The notes under the pieces: generated by a model
The model's input: only the letters and a program-made list of their open reading frames with translations
Told to the model about the DNA's origin: nothing
The model's database searches: none
Position numbers and translations under genes: made by a program
Part shown: positions 1 through 8,131 of the stretch, in pieces
Layout of the letters: every line of letters begins with the position of its first letter
Position numbering within the stretch: position 1 is the first letter of the stretch
Assembly (NCBI GenBank): GCA_024399495.1
Contig: JAKSNY010000009.1
Coordinates: 25,306 to 89,305, forward strand
DNA: 64,000 nt
Direction of reading: 5' to 3'
Origin: Paludibacteraceae bacterium
GTDB taxonomy: Bacteria > Bacteroidota > Bacteroidia > Bacteroidales > Paludibacteraceae

Positions 1-1786
1 TTTTATCTGGCAGGCTTATGTTCTTTATTGCATCGGGAACACTGTTTGGCATTATGAACTTTGGAATCCACTTGGAAAATGCACTTAAACCGCTGTTTTT
101 CTTTAGGATAGCGGGCATATCCTCTAACGATAGGCTGCCATTTCCAATATCGGTTAGCAGCGTATCCCAATTCTTGCGTTTATAGCCTTTAAGTAGTTTT
201 GATACAATATCGGGAGTGTAACTTTTCTTGACGCTGTAACCTGCTGCAAACAGAGCCTCTCTGAGTTTCTCGTCACCCAATGCCTTGTGATTGTGATTTC
301 CAATCTTAAGTATGCCGCAAAGTTTGTCTTTGTTTTTTGCACTTGTAACATAATCAAGCCACTCCGCTTTGGGGGTTTGTTTCTCAGAGGTGAGAATCTC
401 AACTTGGTCCCCGCTGTGCAGTTCGTGATTCAGCGGCACTATTTTGTTGTTTACTTTAGCCCCGATGGCGTGGCAACCTATATCAGTGTGTATATTGAAT
501 GCAAAATCAAGCACAGTGGAGTGTGCGGGAACCGATTTTATGTCACCTTTAGGGGTGAACACATAAAATTCAGACTCATATTGTGATATTTTGAATGACT
601 CAAGCAGGTGCATAGCGTTGCTGTCGGGTGTTTTGAGCAACTCATTAACAGTATTAAGCCATTCCTCTATCTTGTTCTCGCTTGACGAGTAGTCTTTTTT
701 GTAGTTCCAGTGTGCCGCAAGACCTTTCTCTGCAATATCGTCCATACGGCGGCTGCGTATCTGAACCTCAATCCAATAACCCTCAGGTCCCATTACTGTT
801 ACGTGTAACGCCTCATAACCTGTAGCCTTAGGGTTACTTAGCCAATCCCTTGTGCGGTTAGGATGAGGTTTATAGATACTTGTTATTATATTGTATATTT
901 TCCAGCATTCCAATTTTTCGTCTGCATCGGGTTCAGGGTCAAAAACTATGCGTGAGCCTAAAATATCATAAACCTCTTCAAAAGGAATATGCTTGGTTTG
1001 CATTTTCTTAAAAATGGAATGAGGAGATTTAATCCTCTTTTTCATCTCATATTTGCATCCTAACTCATCTAATTTAGTGGTGATGGGGAATGCAAACTTA
1101 TTATAGAGACCTATGCGTTTGTTTGTCTCTGCGTCAAGCCTTCTTTGTATATAGTCGTATTCAGCCGGGAAATTATATTTAAAGCAGAGATTCTCCAATT
1201 CTGTTTTAATAGCAAACAAGCCAAGTCTGTGGCAAAGTGGGGCATAGATATACTCTGTCTCGCATGCTATTTTCATCTGCTTGGCGGTAGGTTGAGAATC
1301 AAGCTGACGCATATTGTGCAAGCGGTCGGCTATTTTAAGAAGTATCACCCTTATGTCTTCAGACATAGAGATAACCAACTTGCTAAAATTTTCAGCCTGT
1401 TCCTGTGCCTTTTCTCCAAAAATACCGCCCGATATTTTAGTAATGCCCTCAACCATATTGGCGATACTGTCACCAAACAGGGCTCTAATATCATCAATGG
1501 TGTAATCGGTATCCTCCACTACATCGTGAAGCAGTGCGGCACAGATTGAAGTGGAACCAAGACCTATTTCTGTGCAACAAATTTTTGCCACAGCAAGAGG
1601 GTGTGCTATGTAAGCCTCTCCGGACAAGCGGCGGATTCCCTCGTGTGCCTTTTTTGCAAAATTAAAAGCCTTAATTATGACATCACGTTTTTTACTATGG
1701 TTTGATGCCATATAGTCATTGAGCAGACTTTGAAATTCCTGCTCAATTAACTCTATCTCTTTTTGTTCTTTCTCCTCTTTGGTCAT
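1..1786 (-). CDS. rel: RelA/SpoT-type (p)ppGpp synthetase/hydrolase, 3' end outside the window
   Basis: Bifunctional stringent-response enzyme that makes and degrades (p)ppGpp. Reading the minus strand from ATG at 1786 gives about 595 codons without a stop. The HD hydrolase domain is near residues 45-190 with HDVVEDT at 87-93. The synthetase domain follows, including EVYDILGSRIVF, EVQIRSRRMDDIAEKGLAAHW and the SIFKKM region. A TGS domain (FVFTPKGDIKSVPAHSTVLDFAF) comes next. The C-terminal regulatory part runs off the left edge. It lies 21 bp downstream of a small gene, so it may be the last gene of the ytxH-like operon, but a terminator-like hairpin sits just before its start. Confidence 0.93.
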   Translation of the reverse strand, partial: MTKEEKEQKEIELIEQEFQSLLNDYMASNHSKKRDVIIKAFNFAKKAHEGIRRLSGEAYIAHPLAVAKICCTEIGLGSTSICAALLHDVVEDTDYTIDDIRALFGDSIANMVEGITKISGGIFGEKAQEQAENFSKLVISMSEDIRVILLKIADRLHNMRQLDSQPTAKQMKIACETEYIYAPLCHRLGLFAIKTELENLCFKYNFPAEYDYIQRRLDAETNKRIGLYNKFAFPITTKLDELGCKYEMKKRIKSPHSIFKKMQTKHIPFEEVYDILGSRIVFDPEPDADEKLECWKIYNIITSIYKPHPNRTRDWLSNPKATGYEALHVTVMGPEGYWIEVQIRSRRMDDIAEKGLAAHWNYKKDYSSSENKIEEWLNTVNELLKTPDSNAMHLLESFKISQYESEFYVFTPKGDIKSVPAHSTVLDFAFNIHTDIGCHAIGAKVNNKIVPLNHELHSGDQVEILTSEKQTPKAEWLDYVTSAKNKDKLCGILKIGNHNHKALGDEKLREALFAAGYSVKKSYTPDIVSKLLKGYKRKNWDTLLTDIGNGSLSLEDMPAILKKNSGLSAFSKWIPKFIMPNSVPDAIKNISLPDK

Positions 1787-1789
1787 ATA

Positions 1790-1818
1790 AAAAGCCGTTG
1801 GACTGGATTACAGTCCAA
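1790..1818 (-). terminator. hairpin plus T-run directly before rel (terminator or attenuator)
   Basis: On the minus strand a perfect 8-bp stem (TTGGACTG / CAGTCCAA, genomic 1798-1805 and 1811-1818) with a 5-nt loop is followed by CGGCTTTTT and then the rel ATG at 1786. The stop codon of the upstream small gene lies in the loop. It has the shape of an intrinsic terminator, so it may end the upstream operon or attenuate rel. Confidence 0.5.
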
Positions 1819-2089
1819 TGGGTCTTGTTTTTCTTTGTTTGCATTTGCGCACAATCCCCTTGCCAAGGGACATGCCTAATTTGAATAGAGTGGGTTTTGA
1901 CAATAAGGAGGGTATTGACAAAATGCCTGCTCCTGCATTTTTTATCAGTGATAAAGGAGAAAATTTTTTACGGACGTGACTTTTTGCCACAACATACGAG
2001 TTTCTGACTTTAATCTCACGTTTCTCCACAAGGTTTGCAAGTCTTAGTTTTTCCGCTCGCAAATCCTCCAAACTGTTAATCTTTTTCAT
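1808..2089 (-). CDS. small basic protein of unknown function, third gene of the ytxH-like cluster
   Basis: A 93-residue protein with a charged, Lys/Arg-rich N-terminus, a weakly hydrophobic middle (about residues 48-75) and a basic tail. I do not recognise a catalytic motif. It overlaps the preceding holin-like gene by 14 nt, so the two are probably translationally coupled. Together with the YtxH-like gene they form a three-gene set that often appears in Bacteroidota as a general-stress/envelope cluster; that link is from family context, not from this sequence. Confidence 0.7.
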   Translation of the reverse strand: MKKINSLEDLRAEKLRLANLVEKREIKVRNSYVVAKSHVRKKFSPLSLIKNAGAGILSIPSLLSKPTLFKLGMSLGKGIVRKCKQRKTRPIGL

Positions 2090-2423
2090 CTTCTTTAAAA
2101 AGGATATTGCTTAACGATTTTATTAGCGGATTTAAAATCCATTGCTTGCGAAAAATCAAAACCAATATTGTAAGGGTGACAAATAGACCCCCTACGATAC
2201 AAAAGCCTATCGACATGCCTCCCAAAACACCTTTTAGAGCATATACAGAGGCAAGTGAGAAATAAGTAAGTGCCACAAGCATTAAGACCACCGCTATAAT
2301 CACAACCACAAACAGCGTGAGTATCAGCGATAGTTTCTCAAGTAAATTTAATTTTAGCAATTCAAATTTTAGAGAGGCATATTCTTTTGCTTCGTCTAAA
2401 AGTTTTTGATATTCTTGATCCAT
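2076..2423 (-). CDS. phage-holin-superfamily III-like two-TM membrane protein
   Basis: A 115-residue protein with an acidic, helical N-terminus (EEA/LKLNLLEKL), two strongly hydrophobic segments near residues 33-60 and 68-92 and a basic C-terminal stretch. This resembles the cellular holin-like family often found with YtxH in Bacteroidota. Despite the family name nothing nearby suggests a prophage. It lies 14 bp downstream of the YtxH-like gene and overlaps the next gene by 14 nt. Confidence 0.8.
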   Translation of the reverse strand: MDQEYQKLLDEAKEYASLKFELLKLNLLEKLSLILTLFVVVIIAVVLMLVALTYFSLASVYALKGVLGGMSIGFCIVGGLFVTLTILVLIFRKQWILNPLIKSLSNILFKEDEKD

Positions 2424-2437
2424 AAAATAGCTTGCAG

Positions 2438-2704
2438 TTAGTCTTTGTCTTCCTCTTCTTTATCTTGCTCTTTAAGAGACTCGTCAATAGCCACCTCTAT
2501 GTCAGATAAGTCTGCAAAATCATTGATTTTAGTCTTGACGCTATTAATGATAGCCTCGAATTTATCTTTAGAGATACCTTTCTCCTCTAACAGAGAAATA
2601 ATCTTTGCTCTTGTCTTATCTCCTTTTTCCGGAGCCAACAATATACCTGCTACTGCACCTGCGGCTACGCCTGCAAGAAATGCTACAATGCTTGATGCCT
2701 TCAT
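2438..2704 (-). CDS. YtxH domain-containing protein
   Basis: An 88-residue protein with a Gly/Ala-rich hydrophobic segment at about residues 6-24 (FLAGVAAGAVAGILLAPEKG), the YtxH hallmark, followed by a charged coiled helix and an acidic tail. YtxH proteins are small envelope-associated stress proteins of unknown mechanism. It is the first gene after the promoter at 2753-2783 and probably leads the cluster ytxH, holin-like, basic protein and possibly rel. Confidence 0.85.
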   Translation of the reverse strand: MKASSIVAFLAGVAAGAVAGILLAPEKGDKTRAKIISLLEEKGISKDKFEAIINSVKTKINDFADLSDIEVAIDESLKEQDKEEEDKD

Positions 2705-2711
2705 AATTGAT

Positions 2712-2734
2712 AGTTAAAAGTTGAAAGTGAGTTG
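2712..2734. repeat. degenerate GTTGAAA-family repeat
   Basis: AGTTAAAAGTTGAAAGTGAG carries two or three imperfect copies of the GTTGAAA heptamer found in longer arrays elsewhere in the window. It lies in the 5' untranslated region of the YtxH-like gene. Confidence 0.45.
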
Positions 2735-2752
2735 TTTACTTTATATTAGATA

Positions 2753-2783
2753 CAAAGGTAATAAATAATATTGAAATCACAAA
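2753..2783 (-). promoter_or_regulatory. Bacteroidota-type promoter of the ytxH-like operon
   Basis: On the minus strand TACCTTTG (genomic 2753-2760) matches the -7 box TAnnTTTG. TTTG (genomic 2780-2783) lies 19 nt upstream and matches the -33 box. The -33 box overlaps the last codons of the acyltransferase gene. Confidence 0.7.
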
Positions 2784-4111
2784 GTTTTAGTCAGTAAATT
2801 GTCCAATTCAGTCCATAATAGAGTCCTCTTTTTTGCTATTTCTGTAACCGTAGGCTTCTTTGACGGCATTTTAGACCCGATGAGGGATATAAGTTTCCTT
2901 GCCTGATTATAGTAGTCCCAGCAGAAAACAAGCATCCACGGACTGAGAATCAATTTTATTATAGCATTAAGTATGCCAAAAATGAATATATCAACTATAA
3001 AAGCCACAATATATGCTAACGGCATAGTAATAAGTGAACTTAAAATAATGTTTATGCCACCTCTGTACATTGTGAATTTCTCTCCAATACGGTCAAATTT
3101 TCCATATAGTGTGTATGGGGCTAAAAAGACAATGAGGTTGGGAATAAGGAAAAACAGGAATAAGGGGAGTAAGAATATCAGCAATAAGGCATCGCATAAA
3201 AGCCAACCGGCAGAGTCCTTGTTGGTGAAAATCCAATCACGCAACCCTGCATCTAATGTTTTTTGCTTTAGTTCCAAGCCCTTTTTGTAGATTTCATTAT
3301 CGGTATCTGCCGATTCCGCTAATTTGGCTGTAAATTCTTGGTCAGCCTTTAGTTTTTGACTCAGAACCCGATAATCCAATCCTTTTAATGTGGCGTATCT
3401 TATGCCGTATGTGTTACGCAGATAGTCTATAGCCTCGTAGTTCTCTGCATCGGGTATGTCAAGCATAACACTGAGCAGAGCGTTGCGTACAGCCTCATTA
3501 ACCTGTCTTTGGGCGGTGCGTGGTTTGGTTTTGTAAAGCTCATAATAGGGGCTGAGGCTTATGGCAGGGGCTATGTTTACAAGCAGGGAGTGGCGGAAAC
3601 GATGGTAGTTATCATAGTGCAGACCTACAGGCAGAATCTTAACATCTTTCTCAAAGTTCTGCTTTTCTGCAGCGGCAAAAGCCATTCTTAGATAACCCAA
3701 TGAGAACTCCCCTAAAAACCGTGATGTTTGATTTGTGGCTTCGGGGAATATGCCAACGCTCTCACCGTTAAAGATTTTATCCTCAACCGATGCAAACTCA
3801 TCGTAGTTCTTGCTGAGACTCTCCTCTCCGTCTGTACGCATACGGTAGGCAGGTATAACATGAATGGAACGGAAAAACTTGTTTGCCAACTTATTGCGGA
3901 ACAAGGCACCATGAGCAAACAGATTTACAGCCCTATCGGGGAACGCAAATTCCAGTGCCAAAGGGTCGTTTATAGCATTCTGATGATTTGCTACAATTAT
4001 AGTAGCCTCACTCTTATCAGGAATGTTCTCCTTCCCCTGTATTTCAATCTTACGGTAATAGATATGGTTGTGAATGAACTGAATGTAGTGATATAAAAAT
4101 CTGAAATTCAT
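2777..4111 (-). CDS. PlsC-family 1-acyl-glycerol-phosphate acyltransferase
   Basis: Probably transfers an acyl chain to a glycerol-phosphate or lysophospholipid acceptor at the inner membrane. The acyltransferase domain spans about residues 20-210, with NHQNAINDP at 42-50 (the NHx4D motif) and FPEATN at 122-127 (FPEG-like, with Ala for Gly). Two large hydrophobic segments near 303-340 and 355-400 add a membrane-bound C-terminus. At 444 residues it is longer than classical PlsC and matches the long Bacteroidota version. The substrate cannot be told from the sequence. It is divergent from dsbD. Confidence 0.85.
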   Translation of the reverse strand: MNFRFLYHYIQFIHNHIYYRKIEIQGKENIPDKSEATIIVANHQNAINDPLALEFAFPDRAVNLFAHGALFRNKLANKFFRSIHVIPAYRMRTDGEESLSKNYDEFASVEDKIFNGESVGIFPEATNQTSRFLGEFSLGYLRMAFAAAEKQNFEKDVKILPVGLHYDNYHRFRHSLLVNIAPAISLSPYYELYKTKPRTAQRQVNEAVRNALLSVMLDIPDAENYEAIDYLRNTYGIRYATLKGLDYRVLSQKLKADQEFTAKLAESADTDNEIYKKGLELKQKTLDAGLRDWIFTNKDSAGWLLCDALLLIFLLPLFLFFLIPNLIVFLAPYTLYGKFDRIGEKFTMYRGGINIILSSLITMPLAYIVAFIVDIFIFGILNAIIKLILSPWMLVFCWDYYNQARKLISLIGSKMPSKKPTVTEIAKKRTLLWTELDNLLTKTL

Positions 4112-4155
4112 AGTGCACGTAAGTTAAATTTTTACAAAGATACAAAAATTTTGCG

Positions 4156-4163
4156 TACCTTTG
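4156..4163 (+). promoter_or_regulatory. -7 box of the dsbD-yicC-gmk-nadD operon
   Basis: TACCTTTG matches TAnnTTTG, 18 bp before the dsbD ATG. No clear TTTG is seen 19-21 nt upstream, so the -33 side is weak. Confidence 0.55.
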
Positions 4164-4181
4164 TAACCGAACTGTGAATTT

Positions 4182-6056
4182 ATGAAAAGGATAGTGCTGA
4201 TATTGACGCTATTTATATCATCTGTGATTGCATATTCACAGATATCGGCATCATTTCTGTCTAACGGTACTCAGATGGGGGCTATAGGCGGTGCCATGCA
4301 GAATCCTGTAAGTTGGGAGGCTTCTGTTTCCGCTACAGATGGTACCCCGATGTTAACGCTCACAGCCACCATAGACGATGGTTGGCATCTCTACTCCCAA
4401 AATCATAAGGGTACAGCCTTGCCTTTGGTAATATCACTACAGCCGTCAGAATGCTATAAACCGCTACAACAGAAATTTACAGAAATCCCTGAACCCACAG
4501 AGCATTATGACGATTTTCTTAATGAGACAGAACTGTACCACAGTGGTGTTGTCACTTATCAAATGCCACTTCAAGCACTTTGCGACACCACAGTTCAACT
4601 GAATATAAGCGTAGAGGGTCAGGCTTGCATAGACGGTGCATGCGTTCCTGTTGAAACCCAACTCACTGTCCATTGCTCGCTGTCCGTCATAGAGGGTCAA
4701 GGATCAGGGGACAAGGGTCAAGGAGAATCTTTGTGGTGGTTCTTCCTTATTGCATTTGCAGGCGGACTGCTTGGTATTCTGACACCTTGCGTATTCCCTA
4801 TGATACCTATGACCGTCTCATATTTTATGAAACATGGAGGCAGACGGCAGGCATTCTTCTACGGATTCTCAATAGTGTTTATATACGTGGTGGTGGGTAT
4901 AGTCCTATCTGCATTGTTCGGGCAAGGTTTTGCGAACGATGTAAGCACCCATTGGATTCCTAATGTATTGTTCACCGTAATATTTATAGTATTTGCCATA
5001 TCGCTGTTAGGTTATTTTGAAATACAGTTGCCACAGAGTTGGGTTAACGGCTCTGCCAAAAACGAGGAGAGAGCAGGGTATATAGGCACATTCTTTATGG
5101 CACTTACCCTTGTGTTGGTGTCGTTCTCATGTACACTTCCAATAGCAGGGGCGGTGGCATTGGGTGCAGCAAACGGAACGTGGCTTAAACCAATAATAGG
5201 CATGCTTGGCTTCTCACTTGCATTTGCATTGCCGTTCACACTGTTTGCCGTATTTCCGCAGTGGCTTAATAAACTGCCTAAATCAGGTGGGTGGATGGCT
5301 GCCTTGAAAGTCACCCTTGCCATAGTGGAGCTTGCCTTTGCATTTAAGTTTTTAAGTGTGGCGGATCAGGCATATCATTGGAACATACTTTCAAGAGATA
5401 TATTCCTGATTATATGGATTTTACTATTTATAGTGCTTGCCCTATATATGTTTGGACTTATAAAATTCCCTGTAGATGGTGACGGCAGACCAAGACGTAC
5501 AAAAGGAAGAACATCTGTGGGTATAGTGAGCCTGCTGTTTGTGGTTTATATGGTGCCAGGGTTATGGGGTGCTCCGCTTAATGCAATAAGCGGTTGGTTG
5601 CCGCCTATGAACACACAGCACTTTATAGATTCTCCGGAGTGGGAGAGTGGTGCCGTTATGGACTACGATGAGGCTATGGCTAAAGGCAAGGCAGAGGGTA
5701 AGGACGTGCTTGTAATGTTTACAGGCTACGGCTGTGTAAATTGCCGTAAGATGGAGCAGAAAGTGCTTGCTGCTGAGAATGTCACCAAACTTATGAAAGA
5801 GAATTTCATAGTATGTACGCTCTATGTTGATGATAAGGTTACGGCACTCGATGAGCCATACGTTACATCGGGTGGTGACACCATTACACTGCTTGGAGAT
5901 AAGAACAAATATATACAAAAAGTGTTCTTTAACCAAAATGCACAGCCTTGCCATTACATAATTAACCCCGATGATGGGTCTGTAGTGGCAGGACCTATGT
6001 TCTATGAGACCGATGTTGATATTTATTTGAATTTTTTAAACACTAAGATAAGGTAA
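4182..6056 (+). CDS. dsbD: thiol:disulfide interchange protein DsbD (protein-disulfide reductase)
   Basis: Moves reducing equivalents from cytoplasmic thioredoxin across the inner membrane to periplasmic thiols. Order: signal peptide (1-20), periplasmic N-terminal domain with a Cys pair in CIDGAC, eight or so membrane helices from about residue 185 to 460 with the redox motifs TPCVFPMIP and SFSCTLPIAG, then a thioredoxin domain with C518-V-N-C521. The linker at about residues 171-180 (GQGSGDKGQG) is encoded by a heptamer array, which looks like an acquired insertion. It is the first gene of an operon; yicC starts 1 bp after its stop codon. Confidence 0.95.
   Translation: MKRIVLILTLFISSVIAYSQISASFLSNGTQMGAIGGAMQNPVSWEASVSATDGTPMLTLTATIDDGWHLYSQNHKGTALPLVISLQPSECYKPLQQKFTEIPEPTEHYDDFLNETELYHSGVVTYQMPLQALCDTTVQLNISVEGQACIDGACVPVETQLTVHCSLSVIEGQGSGDKGQGESLWWFFLIAFAGGLLGILTPCVFPMIPMTVSYFMKHGGRRQAFFYGFSIVFIYVVVGIVLSALFGQGFANDVSTHWIPNVLFTVIFIVFAISLLGYFEIQLPQSWVNGSAKNEERAGYIGTFFMALTLVLVSFSCTLPIAGAVALGAANGTWLKPIIGMLGFSLAFALPFTLFAVFPQWLNKLPKSGGWMAALKVTLAIVELAFAFKFLSVADQAYHWNILSRDIFLIIWILLFIVLALYMFGLIKFPVDGDGRPRRTKGRTSVGIVSLLFVVYMVPGLWGAPLNAISGWLPPMNTQHFIDSPEWESGAVMDYDEAMAKGKAEGKDVLVMFTGYGCVNCRKMEQKVLAAENVTKLMKENFIVCTLYVDDKVTALDEPYVTSGGDTITLLGDKNKYIQKVFFNQNAQPCHYIINPDDGSVVAGPMFYETDVDIYLNFLNTKIR
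4693..4720 (+). repeat. AGGGTCA heptamer array inside dsbD
   Basis: Four 7-nt units (AGGGTCA, AGGATCA, GGGGACA, AGGGTCA) lie in frame between the N-terminal domain and the first membrane helix of DsbD. The same family occurs at intergenic sites 30221-30259, 51315-51328 and 58060-58087. Confidence 0.75.
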
Positions 6057-6057
6057 C

Positions 6058-6933
6058 ATGTTACAGTCTATGACGGGATACGGCAAATGCGTAGTCCCAT
6101 TTGCAAACAAGAAGATTATTGCAGAGATTAAGTCGCTTAACAGCAAGCAGATAGATATATCTACAAGAGTGCAGAACATATTTAAGGAAAAGGAGATTGA
6201 TATCCGTACTCTTATATCAGAGCGGCTGGAGCATGGCAAGGTGGATTTCTCACTATATTTTGATGATGCAGGGCAGAGTGACTGTGCTAAAATAAATGCA
6301 GACGCTTTCCGCACATATAAAGAGTCTCTATCAGTTTTGGCAAAAGAGAATGGCATAGCGGAACCACAAGATTGGTTCAATGTACTGTTACGCCTGCCCG
6401 ATGTTATGAAAACAGAGAGTGCGGAGCTTACAGACGATGAGTGGAGTGAGGCACGAAAGGCTATAGACGGTGCCATAGAGCAATTACAGGAGTTCCGCAA
6501 GCAGGAGGGAGCAGGGCTTGAGAAATTCTTTACAGGCAAACTTGACAACATAGCGGCTCTGCTTGCAGAGGTGCCGCAATATGAGCGTGCAAGAATAGAT
6601 AAAATAAAGGCACGTCTTGAGGATAACCTGAAGGAGATAGATGATAAGATTAAGTTTGACCCAAACCGTTTGGAGCAGGAACTTATTTTCTATATAGAGA
6701 AACTTGACATCAGTGAGGAGAAACAGCGTCTTACAAACCATATAAAGTATTTCCGTGAGGTTATGGCAAATGAGCATGGACAAGGTAAGAAATTAGGGTT
6801 CATAGCACAGGAGATGGGGCGTGAGATAAACACTCTCGGCTCCAAATCAAACCACTCAGAGATGCAGATTATAGTGGTAAAGATGAAAGATGAACTTGAA
6901 CAAATTAAAGAACAGGTTTTAAATGTTTTATAA
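6058..6933 (+). CDS. yicC: YicC-family endoribonuclease
   Basis: YicC-type proteins are now known as endoribonucleases acting in RNA turnover. The protein opens with the conserved MTGYG motif (LQSMTGYGKCVVPF) and ends with the DUF1732 segment (FIAQEMGREINTLGSKSN, then VVKMKDELEQIKEQVLNV). At 291 residues it has the normal family length. It sits between dsbD and gmk; the yicC-gmk order is conserved in many bacteria. Confidence 0.93.
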   Translation: MLQSMTGYGKCVVPFANKKIIAEIKSLNSKQIDISTRVQNIFKEKEIDIRTLISERLEHGKVDFSLYFDDAGQSDCAKINADAFRTYKESLSVLAKENGIAEPQDWFNVLLRLPDVMKTESAELTDDEWSEARKAIDGAIEQLQEFRKQEGAGLEKFFTGKLDNIAALLAEVPQYERARIDKIKARLEDNLKEIDDKIKFDPNRLEQELIFYIEKLDISEEKQRLTNHIKYFREVMANEHGQGKKLGFIAQEMGREINTLGSKSNHSEMQIIVVKMKDELEQIKEQVLNVL

Positions 6934-6950
6934 TCGGTGCTTACGGTATC

Positions 6951-6990
6951 GCATCAACGAATCACCGCATCACCGCATCACCGCATCACC
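6951..6990 (+). repeat. GCATCACC octamer array before gmk
   Basis: Five 8-nt units: GCATCAAC, GAATCACC, then GCATCACC three times. They fill most of the 66-bp yicC-gmk gap and end 9 bp before the gmk ATG. No other copy of this family is seen in the window. Confidence 0.8.
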
Positions 6991-6999
6991 AATAAAATT

Positions 7000-7563
7000 A
7001 TGTCCAAACTAATAATATTCTCCGCCCCGTCAGGTTCCGGCAAAAGCACCATAATAGGTAAACTGCTGGAGCAGAATCTTGGTATGGAATTTTCCATAAG
7101 TGCCACAAGCCGTAGCCCACGTGGAAGTGAGAAGAATGGGGTGGAGTACTATTTTCTGAGTGCCGATGAGTTTAAGGCTAAGATAGCATCGGGTGAGTTT
7201 GTGGAGTATGAGGAGGTGTATAAAGACCGTTTTTACGGCACGCTTAAAAGCGAAATCCAGCGTATAGGGGCTAAAGGTAATGCCACAGTGTTTGATGTGG
7301 ATGTAAAGGGGGGCTTGAATATCAAGAAACAGTACGGTACTGATGCCCTCACCATTTTTATTATGCCACCAAGCATAGAAGAACTACGCAGACGTTTGGA
7401 AGGGCGTGGCACTGATGCCCCCGATGTTATAGAACAACGTCTGAAAAAAGCGGAGTACGAGATTAGTTTCGCACCACAGTTTGATAAGGTTATAGTAAAT
7501 GATAACTTGCAGAAAGCCACAGAAGAAGCAGGAAGAGTTGTCCGCAGTTTTCTGGACAGGTGA
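7000..7563 (+). CDS. gmk: guanylate kinase
   Basis: Phosphorylates GMP to GDP with ATP. The P-loop SAPSGSGKS is at residues 8-16, followed by the GMP-binding region (SATSRSPRGSEKNGVEYYF, EYEEVYKDRFYGT) and the lid. The start at 7000 gives 187 residues, the usual length. An upstream in-frame start would translate the octamer array and add a tail found in no Gmk family member I know. The 3' end overlaps no likely nadD start. Confidence 0.95.
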   Translation: MSKLIIFSAPSGSGKSTIIGKLLEQNLGMEFSISATSRSPRGSEKNGVEYYFLSADEFKAKIASGEFVEYEEVYKDRFYGTLKSEIQRIGAKGNATVFDVDVKGGLNIKKQYGTDALTIFIMPPSIEELRRRLEGRGTDAPDVIEQRLKKAEYEISFAPQFDKVIVNDNLQKATEEAGRVVRSFLDR

Positions 7564-7585
7564 TATGCCTGCTCAGGACAAATGG

Positions 7586-8131
7586 ATGGGTGAGATGAAT
7601 GCCTCAATAAAGAGAGTTGGGTTGTTGGGAGGCTCGTTCAATCCTATTCACTATGGTCATACAGGGCTTGCTAACTACGTACTTGAAAATACAGATATTC
7701 AGCAGATTTGGTTGATGGTATCGCCACAGAATCCCCTAAAGAGGCGTGCAGACCTGATGCCTGATGATGTGCGTCTCTCACTTGCACGTAAGGCCGTGGC
7801 ATCTATGCCAAACATTAAGGTTTGTGATATAGAGATGCAGCTACCTATTCCATCATATACTGTTAATACACTTGCTGTGTTGCGTCAGATGTATCCTAAT
7901 GTGGATTTTACACTTATTATAGGCTCTGATAATGTGTTGTGTTTTAATAAGTGGTATAAATATCAGGAAATTTTAGATAAGCACAGAGTGATGGTTTATC
8001 CACGTCCGGGATATGATGCCACAGAGTTAATAAGTACCAAATATCCCTCTATGATGCTTATTGATGCACCGCAATTCAATATTTCATCCACTGAAATTAG
8101 GGAAGGTAAGGCGGAATCCTCAATTATTTGA
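7586..8131 (+). CDS. nadD: nicotinate-nucleotide adenylyltransferase, short C-terminus
   Basis: Makes deamido-NAD from nicotinate mononucleotide and ATP. GGSFNPIHYGH (residues 15-25) and ISSTEIR near the end are the two family signatures. The start is uncertain among ATGs at 7565, 7586 and 7595; 7586 has AGGA at a good distance. The protein ends only nine residues after ISSTEIR, whereas family members usually continue with another 15-25 residues. The other two frames past 8110 do not restore that tail. The 3' end overlaps the convergent permease gene by 12 bp. Confidence 0.88.
   Translation: MGEMNASIKRVGLLGGSFNPIHYGHTGLANYVLENTDIQQIWLMVSPQNPLKRRADLMPDDVRLSLARKAVASMPNIKVCDIEMQLPIPSYTVNTLAVLRQMYPNVDFTLIIGSDNVLCFNKWYKYQEILDKHRVMVYPRPGYDATELISTKYPSMMLIDAPQFNISSTEIREGKAESSII

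Noticed and set aside
2076-2423. Prophage remnant based on the holin-like protein
   Set aside because: No other phage gene, integrase or attachment site is present; the family occurs as a cellular gene with YtxH.
5012-5323. Long antisense frames in dsbD, ileS, purA, typA and rpsA
   Set aside because: They mirror the codon structure of conserved genes, have no recognisable domains and no promoter or start context.
6937-6999. Longer gmk start at 6937
   Set aside because: It would translate the octamer array, and the P-loop is already at the normal position from the ATG at 7000.
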